From Mesorhizobium sp. CA8 (GTDB lineage: Bacteria; Pseudomonadota; Alphaproteobacteria; Rhizobiales; Rhizobiaceae): DNA of 64,000 bases. Location: NCBI RefSeq assembly GCF_020164955.1, contig NZ_JAIUHG010000028.1, forward strand, positions 1-64,000, read 5' to 3'. A model generated the notes under the pieces. That model was not told the DNA's origin. It was given only the letters and a program-made list of their open reading frames with translations, and made no database searches. The translations under genes were made by a program, and so were the position numbers. Positions 24,841 through 32,694 of this stretch are shown here, one piece after another (position 1 is the stretch's first letter; every line of letters begins with the position of its first letter).

Positions 24841-25626
24841 ATGAACGGTCCGATCTTCGAGGCGCTGAAACGGACGCTGAAGGCCAAGGGCCTGACCTAC
24901 CGGACGCTCGCCGAGCGCATGGGCGTTTCCGAGCCGACGGTGAAGCGTATTTTCCATGAGAAGAACTGCAAGCTCGACCGGCTGATGGAGATCTGCGCCG
25001 CGGCCGGTGTCGAGTTGGAGAACGTGCTCGGCGCGATGAACCGCGGGCCGGGTCCGGCCAACCGCGTCGCGCCGGAGATCGAGCGCCGGCTGGCGGCGCG
25101 GCCGGCCCTGCTCTTCGTCTTCGTCATGCTGTCGGAGAACTTCACGCCCGAAGGCATCATGCGCTCGCAAGGCCTGAGCGAAGCCTCGATGTTCCTCTAC
25201 CTGCGCGACCTCGAGGAGCTCGGGCTGGTGGCGCTGGGGCGCGGGCTGTCGGCAAGGCTACTGGTCGACGCGCCGATCCAGTGGGATTTCGAGGGGCCGC
25301 TGAAGCCGCATTTCGAGATGACCAACAAGAACTTCATCGGCTGGGCGATCCGCCATATGGAGCGGGCCGCGACCTTCATCAGCTTTTCCAGGCGGATGCG
25401 GCCCGAAACGGCGGAAATGCTGCGCCGCGAGGCCGACGAGCTCGCCGAACGCGCCAGGCTGCTTGCCCATCACGACCAGCACACCACGCCCGAGGACCAG
25501 CTCACCGGCTACAAATGGACCTTCGCCTTCGGCGCGACGCCGTTTCCGGCGATCATGCCGATCGGGCCGCATCCGAGGGATGCGGGCGCCAGGGCGGCGA
25601 AGGAGAAACGGGCTTTGCCGGCGTAG
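24841..25626 (+). CDS. HTH-type transcriptional regulator with C-terminal effector region
   Basis: The 261-residue protein has an XRE/Cro-type helix-turn-helix at about residues 19-45 (TYRTLAERMGVSEPTVKRIF). A longer region of unknown fold follows and contains a second winged-helix-like segment (SEASMFLYLRDLEELGLVALG). It is divergent from the SMP-30-like gene and may regulate it. It ends 8 bp before the convergent CHAD gene. Regulator identity is firm; the target is inferred from position. Confidence 0.83.
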   Translation: MNGPIFEALKRTLKAKGLTYRTLAERMGVSEPTVKRIFHEKNCKLDRLMEICAAAGVELENVLGAMNRGPGPANRVAPEIERRLAARPALLFVFVMLSENFTPEGIMRSQGLSEASMFLYLRDLEELGLVALGRGLSARLLVDAPIQWDFEGPLKPHFEMTNKNFIGWAIRHMERAATFISFSRRMRPETAEMLRREADELAERARLLAHHDQHTTPEDQLTGYKWTFAFGATPFPAIMPIGPHPRDAGARAAKEKRALPA

Positions 25627-25633
25627 CGGGGCG

Positions 25634-26566
25634 TCACGCCGCCTTCGCTTCTTGCTGGGGTCCGGCGAGGTCGTCGCGCGCCTTGCGGGCAAGTCTCTTG
25701 GCCGAGCGCTTGGGGCTGTCGCCGAACAGCTCGGCGGCATCGGCAAGGCAGGCTTTGATCAGGCTCTTTTCGGAGCGCTTCAACAGCTTGCGCACAAGCC
25801 TGGTCTCGTCGGAAGGACCAAGCGGCTCGCCTTCGGCATCGAGCAGCGCGCGCATGACGAAGACGTCGTGCAAATCGCCGAGCTCTTCGCCGAGCTTGTC
25901 GACCGCTTTACGGCGGCGCTTGATCGGCGTCGGCCATAGGCGGCCGAGCAGCGACAGATGCATGCTGTGCGTCTTGGCCGCCTTGCGCAGATCGTGGAAA
26001 TCGTCGGCCTCGCCGCGCGAGCCGGCCTTGTCCAGCGCCTTCCTGGCGCGCCGCAAGGTGGCGCGGGCGCCCTCGGCCAGGATGTCGGCGGCCTGCTCGG
26101 GCTGATCGGGCAAGGCCAGCCTGTCGATGCGTTCGAGGCCTTCCCGGCAGGCAGCTATGGCCGCCTTGATGGCGGCGTCGAGGCCGGGACCGGCATGGAG
26201 CTCGTGCTGGCGCAGCACCAGCCGTTCGCGCACGGGGTCGAGACCGCCGCCTGCGGATTGTTCCGGGAAGGCATCGGCCAGACGGTCGATGGTTTCGATG
26301 AGAGCGGTCGACTCGCGTGGACCGGCAAGCAGCGCCGACACCTGCTTATAGCATTCGTTTTCGGTCTGGCAGAACGGTTCGTCCCCGGAACGAACCAGGC
26401 GCAGCAAGGCGCGCACGTTCTTCAGCCGCTTGCGGGATTTGTGCAGCCCCTGCTCCGGCTTCTCGCGCGCCATTTCAAGATGGCCAAGTGCCTTGCCGAT
26501 CTCGTCGGCCAATATGCGCCTGACCTCGCCGGTCAGAGGCAAGCGCGGATCGATGCGGAAGCTCAT
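25634..26566 (-). CDS. CHAD domain protein
   Basis: The 310-residue, highly charged helical protein starts its CHAD domain near residue 25. The paired histidine helices are visible as GLHKSRKRLKNVRALLRLVR and DFHDLRKAAKTHSMHLSLL. CHAD domains bind polyphosphate or other phosphorylated chains. The start overlaps the CYTH gene by 4 bp, so both proteins are made together. In many bacteria the two domains are fused in one polypeptide; here they are separate. Confidence 0.92.
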   Translation of the reverse strand: MSFRIDPRLPLTGEVRRILADEIGKALGHLEMAREKPEQGLHKSRKRLKNVRALLRLVRSGDEPFCQTENECYKQVSALLAGPRESTALIETIDRLADAFPEQSAGGGLDPVRERLVLRQHELHAGPGLDAAIKAAIAACREGLERIDRLALPDQPEQAADILAEGARATLRRARKALDKAGSRGEADDFHDLRKAAKTHSMHLSLLGRLWPTPIKRRRKAVDKLGEELGDLHDVFVMRALLDAEGEPLGPSDETRLVRKLLKRSEKSLIKACLADAAELFGDSPKRSAKRLARKARDDLAGPQQEAKAA

Positions 26567-27036
26567 GCGGCGATCTCCGGAATCCCCCCGAGGGCCAGCG
26601 ACGCGTTGTAGAACCTCGACTCGCCGGTGACCTCGCGACCGAGCCAGTCGGGCAGCATTTCGTCAGATACGTCCTCCGGCGTCTCCAGCTCCGCGATCAC
26701 CAACCCCGCGAGCTTTCCGCCGAAAACATCGACTTCATAGAGATAGCCGCAATGTCTAACATGGTGGCGTGTCTTCTCGATGACACGTCCGACGGCAAAG
26801 GCCATCAATTCCTCGGCCTCGGCAAGCGGGATGGAATATTCGAATTCGTCGCGCTCGCGCGCCCTGTCGCCGAACTTCAGCGTCAGCTTGGCGGAGCGCC
26901 CATCGCTGATGCGCACACGCACCGTTCGGCCGGGCTGTGCCGCCACATAGAACTGGCGAATGCGGATCTCCGCCTCGACCTCATCGCGCCAGGCGGGACT
27001 GGAGACCAGGAACTTACGCTCGACTTCCTTGCCCAT
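26563..27036 (-). CDS. CYTH domain protein (triphosphate tunnel enzyme family)
   Basis: The 157-residue protein has the N-terminal ExExK signature EVERKFLV and then alternating charged strands (RIRQFYVAA, VRVRISDGRSAKLTLKFG), the triphosphate tunnel fold. Members cleave inorganic triphosphate or make cyclic nucleotides with divalent metals. It is first gene in a two-gene operon with CHAD, which suggests triphosphate or polyphosphate metabolism. It is divergent from the cecR-like gene. Confidence 0.92.
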   Translation of the reverse strand: MGKEVERKFLVSSPAWRDEVEAEIRIRQFYVAAQPGRTVRVRISDGRSAKLTLKFGDRARERDEFEYSIPLAEAEELMAFAVGRVIEKTRHHVRHCGYLYEVDVFGGKLAGLVIAELETPEDVSDEMLPDWLGREVTGESRFYNASLALGGIPEIAA

Positions 27037-27096
27037 GGCCGCGCACTAAAGCCTGTGAGAGTCGAGAAGGCAAGCCGACTCAGCTGCCAATTTGAC

Positions 27097-27118
27097 TTTA
27101 ATCAATCGATTGATTAAA
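27097..27118. promoter_or_regulatory. Perfect 22-bp operator palindrome before the TetR gene
   Basis: Arms TTTAATCAATC and GATTGATTAAA meet without a spacer, giving a perfect two-fold site. It lies between a TTGACT -35 box (27092-27097) and an AT-rich -10 region (about 27114-27120), 8 bp before the ATG. This is the best-defined operator in the window and the likely binding site of the adjacent CecR-like repressor. Confidence 0.7.
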
Positions 27119-27126
27119 TACGACTA

Positions 27127-27831
27127 ATGAGCAAGCAGCCGCACGCAAAGAGGCATCAGCGCGAAGCCACCACCGCCGACCAAACGCGCGCGGCGCTGGT
27201 GCGTGCGGCGCTCAAGCTGTTCGGACGGCAGGGTTTCGATGGCACCTCGACGCGCGAGGTCGCGGCTGAGGCCAAGGCCAATATCGGCTCGATCGCCTAC
27301 CATTTCGGCGGCAAGGAAGGCCTGCGCGCCGCCGCCGCCGACTTCATCGTCGAAACCATCCAGGGCATCGCCGGCCAGGCGCTGGGCGCAACCCAGGCGG
27401 CCGCCCCGGCAAGCCCGGACGCTGCGAGAGCACAGCTTTTCGCGGCACTGGAGCGGATGGTGGGCTTCGTCGTGGCCAGTCCGCAGGCCGGCGAGATCGT
27501 ACAATTCGTACTTCGCGAACTCACGCATCCGACTGCCGCGCTCGACCGCATCTATGCCGGCGTGTTCGAGCCGACGCACCGGCGGCTGTGCCAGATCTGG
27601 GGGCAGGCGACCGGCGAACCGGCCGAGAGCGAAGCGACCAAGCTCACCGTTTTCACGTTGATCGGCCAGGCCATCTATTTCCGCATCGGCCGCGAGGCGG
27701 TGATGCGCCGGATGGGCTGGCGCGGAATCGGCAATGAAGAGGCCGCCAAGGTGGTGGCGGTCACGGCCGACAACCTCAGGGCAATGCTGGCGGCGCGCGA
27801 TGCAGGCGCCGGCAAGAAGGGCAAATCATGA
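27127..27831 (+). CDS. TetR family regulator, CecR (YbiH)-like
   Basis: The 234-residue protein has an N-terminal TetR helix-turn-helix (STREVAAEAKANIGSIAYHF, residues 41-60) and a C-terminal domain of the DUF1956/CecR kind (HPTAALDRIYAGVFEPTHRRL). It opens a four-gene operon with an HlyD-like protein, an ABC ATPase and a permease, matching E. coli cecR-ybhGFSR. The stop overlaps the next start by 4 bp. The ATG has no ribosome site and lies just after the putative -10 box, so the message may be leaderless. Confidence 0.9.
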   Translation: MSKQPHAKRHQREATTADQTRAALVRAALKLFGRQGFDGTSTREVAAEAKANIGSIAYHFGGKEGLRAAAADFIVETIQGIAGQALGATQAAAPASPDAARAQLFAALERMVGFVVASPQAGEIVQFVLRELTHPTAALDRIYAGVFEPTHRRLCQIWGQATGEPAESEATKLTVFTLIGQAIYFRIGREAVMRRMGWRGIGNEEAAKVVAVTADNLRAMLAARDAGAGKKGKS

Positions 27832-28793
27832 GCTTTCTCTGTTCGCTGCCGCTCGCCGCCCAGCTGTTCGGCGCCTGCGCGCCGGCAGCCCCGCTCGCGG
27901 TCGGCTACGTCGAAGGCGAATATGTGCTGATGGCGCCGATCGAAGTGGCGCAGGTGGCGACGGTGACTGTCAGGCGCGGCGACCGCGTCGAGATCGGCGC
28001 GGCTGTGGCGACGCTGGAAGATGCCGACGCCAAGATCGAGGTGGCGCAGGCGAAAGCTGCGCTTGCGCAGGCCCAGGCCCAGCTTGCCGACCTGCAGGTC
28101 GGCAAGCGCCCCGAAGAAATCGCCGTGCTCAAGGCCGAGGTCGACATGGCCAAGGCCCAGGCCGCCGACGCCAAGCGCAAATACGACCGCGCGAGCGACC
28201 TCTACAAGCGCGGCACCGGCACCCAGGCCGACTACAACACCGCCTCGGCCTCGCTCGAGACCGCCAATGCCCAGGTCGGCCAGGCGGAGGCCAATCTCGC
28301 CGTCGGCAATCTGCCGGCGCGGCCCGAGACCATCAAGGCCGCCGACAACCAGGTCAAGCAGGCGCAGTCGACCTTGCGGCAGGCCGAGTGGCGGCTGTCG
28401 AAGCGGGTGCTGACCGCGCCCTCGCCCGGCCGTGTCAACGACGTCATCCGCAATCCCGGCGACACGGCCGGGCCGACCGCGCCGGTGATCTCGATGCTGC
28501 CGGACGGCGCCGTGAAGCTCAGCGTCTATGTGCCCGAAAGCGCCTTTTCGTCGGTCAAGGTCGGCACCGAGCTCGATGTCCATTGCGACGGCTGCGGGGC
28601 AGGGCTGAAGGCGCGCGTCAGCTACGTCTCGCCTGATCCCGAATTCACGCCGCCGGTGATCTACTCGCTCGAGAACCGGCAGAAGCTGGTCTATCTCGTC
28701 GAGGCCCGGCCGGAGGGCAATGTGGGACCCTTGCAGCCCGGCCAGATCGTCGATGTCGACTTGGCCGACATCGGGGCGGATCTCGGGCAATGA
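27828..28793 (+). CDS. HlyD family periplasmic adaptor (YbhG-like)
   Basis: The 321-residue protein has an N-terminal hydrophobic segment (residues 1-24). A lipoyl-like half-domain follows (VTVRRGDRVEIGAAVATLE), then a long alpha-hairpin rich in Ala/Gln/Lys (about residues 65-165) and a beta-barrel (VLTAPSPGRVNDVIRNPGDTAGP). It links the inner-membrane ABC exporter to an outer-membrane channel. It sits between regulator and ATPase with 4-bp overlaps on both sides. An FGAC segment near residue 19 is a weak lipobox candidate. Confidence 0.9.
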   Translation: MSFLCSLPLAAQLFGACAPAAPLAVGYVEGEYVLMAPIEVAQVATVTVRRGDRVEIGAAVATLEDADAKIEVAQAKAALAQAQAQLADLQVGKRPEEIAVLKAEVDMAKAQAADAKRKYDRASDLYKRGTGTQADYNTASASLETANAQVGQAEANLAVGNLPARPETIKAADNQVKQAQSTLRQAEWRLSKRVLTAPSPGRVNDVIRNPGDTAGPTAPVISMLPDGAVKLSVYVPESAFSSVKVGTELDVHCDGCGAGLKARVSYVSPDPEFTPPVIYSLENRQKLVYLVEARPEGNVGPLQPGQIVDVDLADIGADLGQ

Positions 28794-29710
28794 ACGTCAT
28801 CGACGTTCGCGGCCTGGTCAAGCGCTTCGGCGACAAGACCGTCGTCGACCATGTGACGATGACGGTCGCCGAAGGTGAGATCGTCGGCTTCCTCGGGCCG
28901 AACGGCTCGGGCAAGACGACGACCATCCGCATCATGTGCGGACTTTTGACGCCGGACGAGGGCGACGGCACGGTGCTGGGCTTCGACATCCGCACCGACG
29001 CGCTCAGGATCAAGCGCGAAGTCGGCTACATGACGCAGAAATTCTCATTCTACGAGGATCTGACGATCGGCGAGAACCTCGAATTCGTGGCGCGGCTGTA
29101 CCGGCTGAAGCCGGTCGAGGAGTATGTCTCGCGCACGCTTCAGGATCTCGGCCTGACGAGCCGCCGCAACCAACTGGCCGGCACGCTTTCCGGTGGCTGG
29201 AAGCAGCGGCTGGCGCTGGCCGCCTGCATCATGCACGAGCCGAAGCTGCTTCTGCTCGACGAGCCGACGGCCGGCGTCGATCCCAAGGCGCGGCGCGAGT
29301 TCTGGGACGAGATCCATCGCCTCGCCGGCGGTGGGCTCACCGTGCTCGTCTCCACCCATTACATGGACGAGGCCGAGCGCTGCCATCGCATCAGCTACAT
29401 TTCCTACGGCAAGATGCTCGCCACCGGCACGGTGGACGAGGTGGTGAAAAATGCCGGGCTGACCACTTTCGTCCTGCAGGGGCCGCGGCTCGACCAGGTG
29501 GCCCAAGCGCTGCAGGGCCGGCCCGGCGTCGATCAGGTGGCGCCGTTCGGCGCGACGCTGCACGTCGTCGGCTCCGACAAGGCAGCGCTCGAAAAGGCGC
29601 TCGCCGATGTCGAGAAGGAGCATAAGGGCGTCACGGTGAAACCCGGCGAGACCAGCCTCGAGGACGTGTTCATCCAGTTCATGTCCGGATCGAAGGACAA
29701 TATGGCATGA
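28790..29710 (+). CDS. ABC exporter ATP-binding protein (YbhF-like, single domain)
   Basis: The 306-residue protein is one ABC domain with Walker A GPNGSGKT (about residues 36-43), signature LSGGWKQRL, Walker B LLLLDEPTAGVDP and H-loop STHYMDEAE. E. coli YbhF carries two ABC domains in one chain; this protein has one, so it must dimerise. It overlaps both the adaptor and the permease genes by 4 bp. The operon predicts efflux of toxic compounds such as cephalosporins or chloramphenicol, by analogy only. Confidence 0.93.
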   Translation: MNVIDVRGLVKRFGDKTVVDHVTMTVAEGEIVGFLGPNGSGKTTTIRIMCGLLTPDEGDGTVLGFDIRTDALRIKREVGYMTQKFSFYEDLTIGENLEFVARLYRLKPVEEYVSRTLQDLGLTSRRNQLAGTLSGGWKQRLALAACIMHEPKLLLLDEPTAGVDPKARREFWDEIHRLAGGGLTVLVSTHYMDEAERCHRISYISYGKMLATGTVDEVVKNAGLTTFVLQGPRLDQVAQALQGRPGVDQVAPFGATLHVVGSDKAALEKALADVEKEHKGVTVKPGETSLEDVFIQFMSGSKDNMA

Positions 29711-30855
29711 ACGATGGCATGAACGCGGTCTTCTCCTTCGCCAGGCTGGGCGCGCTGCTGACCAAGGAATTCATCCAGATGCGGCGCGATCGCATCACCT
29801 TCGCCATGATGCTGGGCGTGCCGCTGATCCAGCTGGTGCTGTTCGGCTATGCGATCAACAACGACCCGAAGAGCCTGCCGGCCGCGCTCGTGGCGACCAG
29901 CAGCGATCCGTACACGCGGGCGATGGTCTCGGCGCTGCAGACAACGGGCTACTACCGCTTCGACCATGTCGCGCAAAGTGCCGAGGAAGCCGAATTCCTG
30001 ATGGCGCGTGGCGACGTCTCCTTCGTCGTCACCATCCCCGCCGATTTCGCGCGCCGCGTCGAGCGCGGCGACAATCCGCAGATACTGATCGAGGCCGACG
30101 CCACCGACCCGGCGGTGGCCAGCGGCGCCATCTCGACGCTCAGCACCGTCGCCAGCCAGGCGCTGCTCAGGGCGCAGGGCACGCAGGAAACGGCCAAGGA
30201 GGCGGCGCGCGGCCAGCTCGATGTCGTCGTGCACCGGCGCTACAACCCCGAAGGCATCTCGCAATACAATATCGTGCCCGGCCTGCTCGGCGTCATCCTG
30301 CAGATGACGATGGTGATGATGACGTCGATCGCGCTGACGCGCGAGACCGAACGCGGCACGATGGAAAACCTCCTGGCCATGCCGTCGAGCCCGCTGGAGA
30401 TCATGTTGGGCAAGGTGCTGCCCTATCTGGTGGTGGGCGCGGTGCAGGTGGTGGTGGTGCTGGCCGCGGCGAAGCTGCTGTTTGCCATTCCCTTCATGGG
30501 CTCGCTGTCGCTGCTGCTCTCGACCGTGCTGGTGTTCGTGTTGTCGCTGGTGCTGCTCGGCTACACGATCTCGACGATCGCGCGCACGCAGATGCAGGCG
30601 TTGCAGCTCACCTTCTTCTTCTTCCTGCCCTCGATCATGCTGTCAGGCTTCATGTTCCCCTATCGCGGCATGCCGGGCTGGGCGCAGACTTTCGGCGAGA
30701 TCTTCCCGCTGACGCATTTTTTGCGCATCACCCGCGCGGTCATGCTGAAAGGGGCGGAGCTTCCGGCTGTGGCGACGGAAGTCGGCTGGCTGGTGGTGTT
30801 CGTGGCATTGTTCGCCGGCGTGGCGCTGGTGCGGTTCAGGCGCACGCTGGATTAG
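29707..30855 (+). CDS. ABC-2 type permease (YbhS/YbhR-like)
   Basis: The 382-residue permease has one N-terminal helix, a large periplasmic domain (about residues 45-180) and five C-terminal helices with the hallmark FFFFLPSIMLSGFMFPYRGMP and FPLTHFLRITRAVMLKG. It completes the exporter. E. coli has two permeases (YbhS and YbhR); only one is here, so a homodimer is likely. The operon ends here, facing a small minus-strand membrane gene. Confidence 0.93.
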   Translation: MNDGMNAVFSFARLGALLTKEFIQMRRDRITFAMMLGVPLIQLVLFGYAINNDPKSLPAALVATSSDPYTRAMVSALQTTGYYRFDHVAQSAEEAEFLMARGDVSFVVTIPADFARRVERGDNPQILIEADATDPAVASGAISTLSTVASQALLRAQGTQETAKEAARGQLDVVVHRRYNPEGISQYNIVPGLLGVILQMTMVMMTSIALTRETERGTMENLLAMPSSPLEIMLGKVLPYLVVGAVQVVVVLAAAKLLFAIPFMGSLSLLLSTVLVFVLSLVLLGYTISTIARTQMQALQLTFFFFLPSIMLSGFMFPYRGMPGWAQTFGEIFPLTHFLRITRAVMLKGAELPAVATEVGWLVVFVALFAGVALVRFRRTLD

Positions 30856-30901
30856 GGTCAAACTAATGGTTGGGAGCGCCCGAATTAAGCCGAAATCGGA
30901 C

Positions 30902-31225
30902 CTAAGCGCGTTCCCCAAAGACATAGACAATGAGGAGAAGAGTGCCGAAGGAGCCGAGGCCGCCAATTACTGCAGCGAATAGAAGATAGCGCAGATGTTT
31001 GAATTCGCTTCGGACGAAGATGCCACTAGCTCGGCTATTCTTGCGTGCAGCTCGCTCCCAATATGGAAGTCCCCTTTCATCGGGCTTTGTTGCGAGCGCT
31101 TCCGTCTTTGTCAGGGTGAGATAGATACCGTAAAGCATTCCCACGAAGCTGACGAGAAAGACAGCAACACCGGCCCCCACCGCAAGATGGACGAGCAGTG
31201 GTTGTCCTTCCATGACGAGTTGCAT
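30902..31225 (-). CDS. Small two-helix membrane protein, unknown
   Basis: The 107-residue protein has membrane segments at about residues 13-36 and 80-103 around a charged cytosolic loop (KPDERGLPYWERAARKN). The ATG is in place, but no strong ribosome site is visible. Base composition of 30860-31500 is lower in GC than the flanks. I do not recognise a family. It may be an orphan acquired with its neighbour at 31298. Confidence 0.5.
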   Translation of the reverse strand: MQLVMEGQPLLVHLAVGAGVAVFLVSFVGMLYGIYLTLTKTEALATKPDERGLPYWERAARKNSRASGIFVRSEFKHLRYLLFAAVIGGLGSFGTLLLIVYVFGERA

Positions 31226-31297
31226 ACGCTCCTAGTCCCTGATTGTGCTATCTCTGCTATTCTGGACGCATTAACATCTGCTTTCCACCCATCGCGA

Positions 31298-31486
31298 TCA
31301 GTTGCGGCTGGTCATGCGCTCGCAAATGGCGCCGCCGACGGCAGGCAACAGGCCAAAGAGCAACAACTGGGCGGTTCCACCGATGCCAAACGCTCCAGCA
31401 AGCAGAAACGCAGCCAGCAGCCCGAGTGCCCCGCCCAAGACAAATGGCAGGTAACCTAGCAACAGCTTCTCCCGGCAGTGAACCAA
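31298..31486 (-). CDS. Possible small hydrophobic protein
   Basis: This 62-codon frame with a TTG start is strongly hydrophobic, with two putative membrane segments (LGYLPFVLGGALGLLAAFLL and LLLFGLLPAVGGAI). The hydrophobic pattern and lack of rival frames support it; the absence of an ATG and of a clear ribosome site argue against. It lies in the same low-GC stretch as the gene at 30902. Treat as tentative. Confidence 0.35.
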   Translation of the reverse strand: MVHCREKLLLGYLPFVLGGALGLLAAFLLAGAFGIGGTAQLLLFGLLPAVGGAICERMTSRN

Positions 31487-31544
31487 TTGATGGAAAACGT
31501 AACGTGATCGACGCTAAAGGCAAGTGTCCCGCTACGAAGGGCCT

Positions 31545-32522
31545 CTATGCCGCCGCCATGATCTCCGAATAGGTGCGGAAATCGACATTGGCGCCGGACA
31601 GGATGACGGCCACGCATTTGCCGGCAAGGTCGATCTCGCCGGACGCGAGCGCGGCAAACGCGACACAGCCGCCGGGCTCGACCACGAGCTTGAGATAAGC
31701 CATGGCGTCGCGCATCGCCTGGGCGGCGGCCTTGTCGGAGACGGCGATGGCGCCGGCGAGATTCCGGCGGTTGATCTCGAAGGTGATGGCGCCCGGCTCG
31801 GCGGTGAGCAGCGCATCGCATATCGAGCTGTGGCCGGGCTCGTTCGAGACCCGCTCGCCCTTGGCCAGCGAGCGGCGCGTGTCGTCGAAATGCTCGGGCT
31901 CGACCGCCCAGACTTGCGTGCGCGGCGAAGCGTCCTTGACCGCGACGGAAATGCCGCTCGACAGGCCGCCGCCGCCGCAAGGGACGACGATGGCGTCGAG
32001 CGCCACGCCGAGCGCTTTCGCCTGCTTCATCAGCTCCAGGCCGATCGTACCCTGGCCGGCAATGATCGCCGGATCGTCGAAGGGCGGCACCAGCACCATG
32101 CCCTTCTCGATATAGGGGCGCACGACAGCCATGCGGTCGTCCTTGAAACGGTCGAACGGCACCACTTCGGCGCCCATCTTGCGGACATTGCCGACTTTCA
32201 GCGCCGGCGCGTCGGCCGGCATGGCGATGACCGCCTTGACGCCGAACATGGCGGCCGAAGCTGCCACGCCTTGCGCATGGTTGCCGGAAGAGAAGGCCAC
32301 GACGCCACGGCCGCGCTCTTCCTCGCTGAGCGATGACAGCTTGTTGTAGGCGCCGCGGATCTTGAAGGAGCCGGTGCGCTGCAGCGTCTCGGGCTTGAAC
32401 AGGATGCGGCCGCGATAGCGCTTGTTGAGCTCCGGCGATTCGATCAGCGGCGTTTCGACGATCAGGCCGGAAAGCCGCTCGGCGGCGGCGCGGATGTCGG
32501 AGATGCCGGGCAGGGTGGTCAT
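31545..32522 (-). CDS. Threonine dehydratase (threonine ammonia-lyase), catabolic type
   Basis: The 325-residue PLP enzyme has its Schiff-base lysine at Lys54 in GSFKIRGAYNK, the phosphate-binding loop CGGGGLSSG and the FSSGNHAQGVA motif. It deaminates threonine (or serine) to 2-oxobutyrate. The regulatory ACT-type C-terminal domain of biosynthetic IlvA is absent, which favours the TdcB-like or threo-hydroxyaspartate-dehydratase type. The ATG at 32522 gives the normal N-terminus; the frame continues upstream without homology. The gene stands alone. Confidence 0.9.
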   Translation of the reverse strand: MTTLPGISDIRAAAERLSGLIVETPLIESPELNKRYRGRILFKPETLQRTGSFKIRGAYNKLSSLSEEERGRGVVAFSSGNHAQGVAASAAMFGVKAVIAMPADAPALKVGNVRKMGAEVVPFDRFKDDRMAVVRPYIEKGMVLVPPFDDPAIIAGQGTIGLELMKQAKALGVALDAIVVPCGGGGLSSGISVAVKDASPRTQVWAVEPEHFDDTRRSLAKGERVSNEPGHSSICDALLTAEPGAITFEINRRNLAGAIAVSDKAAAQAMRDAMAYLKLVVEPGGCVAFAALASGEIDLAGKCVAVILSGANVDFRTYSEIMAAA

Positions 32523-32694
32523 GGGCGAGGGCCTTGCGAAGAACGGGATCGCCCATGGTGCACGCAAAAGGCCGCGGCGCGCCAACGAAAAAATGTCATG
32601 GTTACAAGGTTGGCGATGGTGGCGCCGTCCGCCTTCATCTTCGCCTATGGATGGCGAAAGCGAAGGCTTTGCCCTTTTCCTGGTGCCTGACCGG

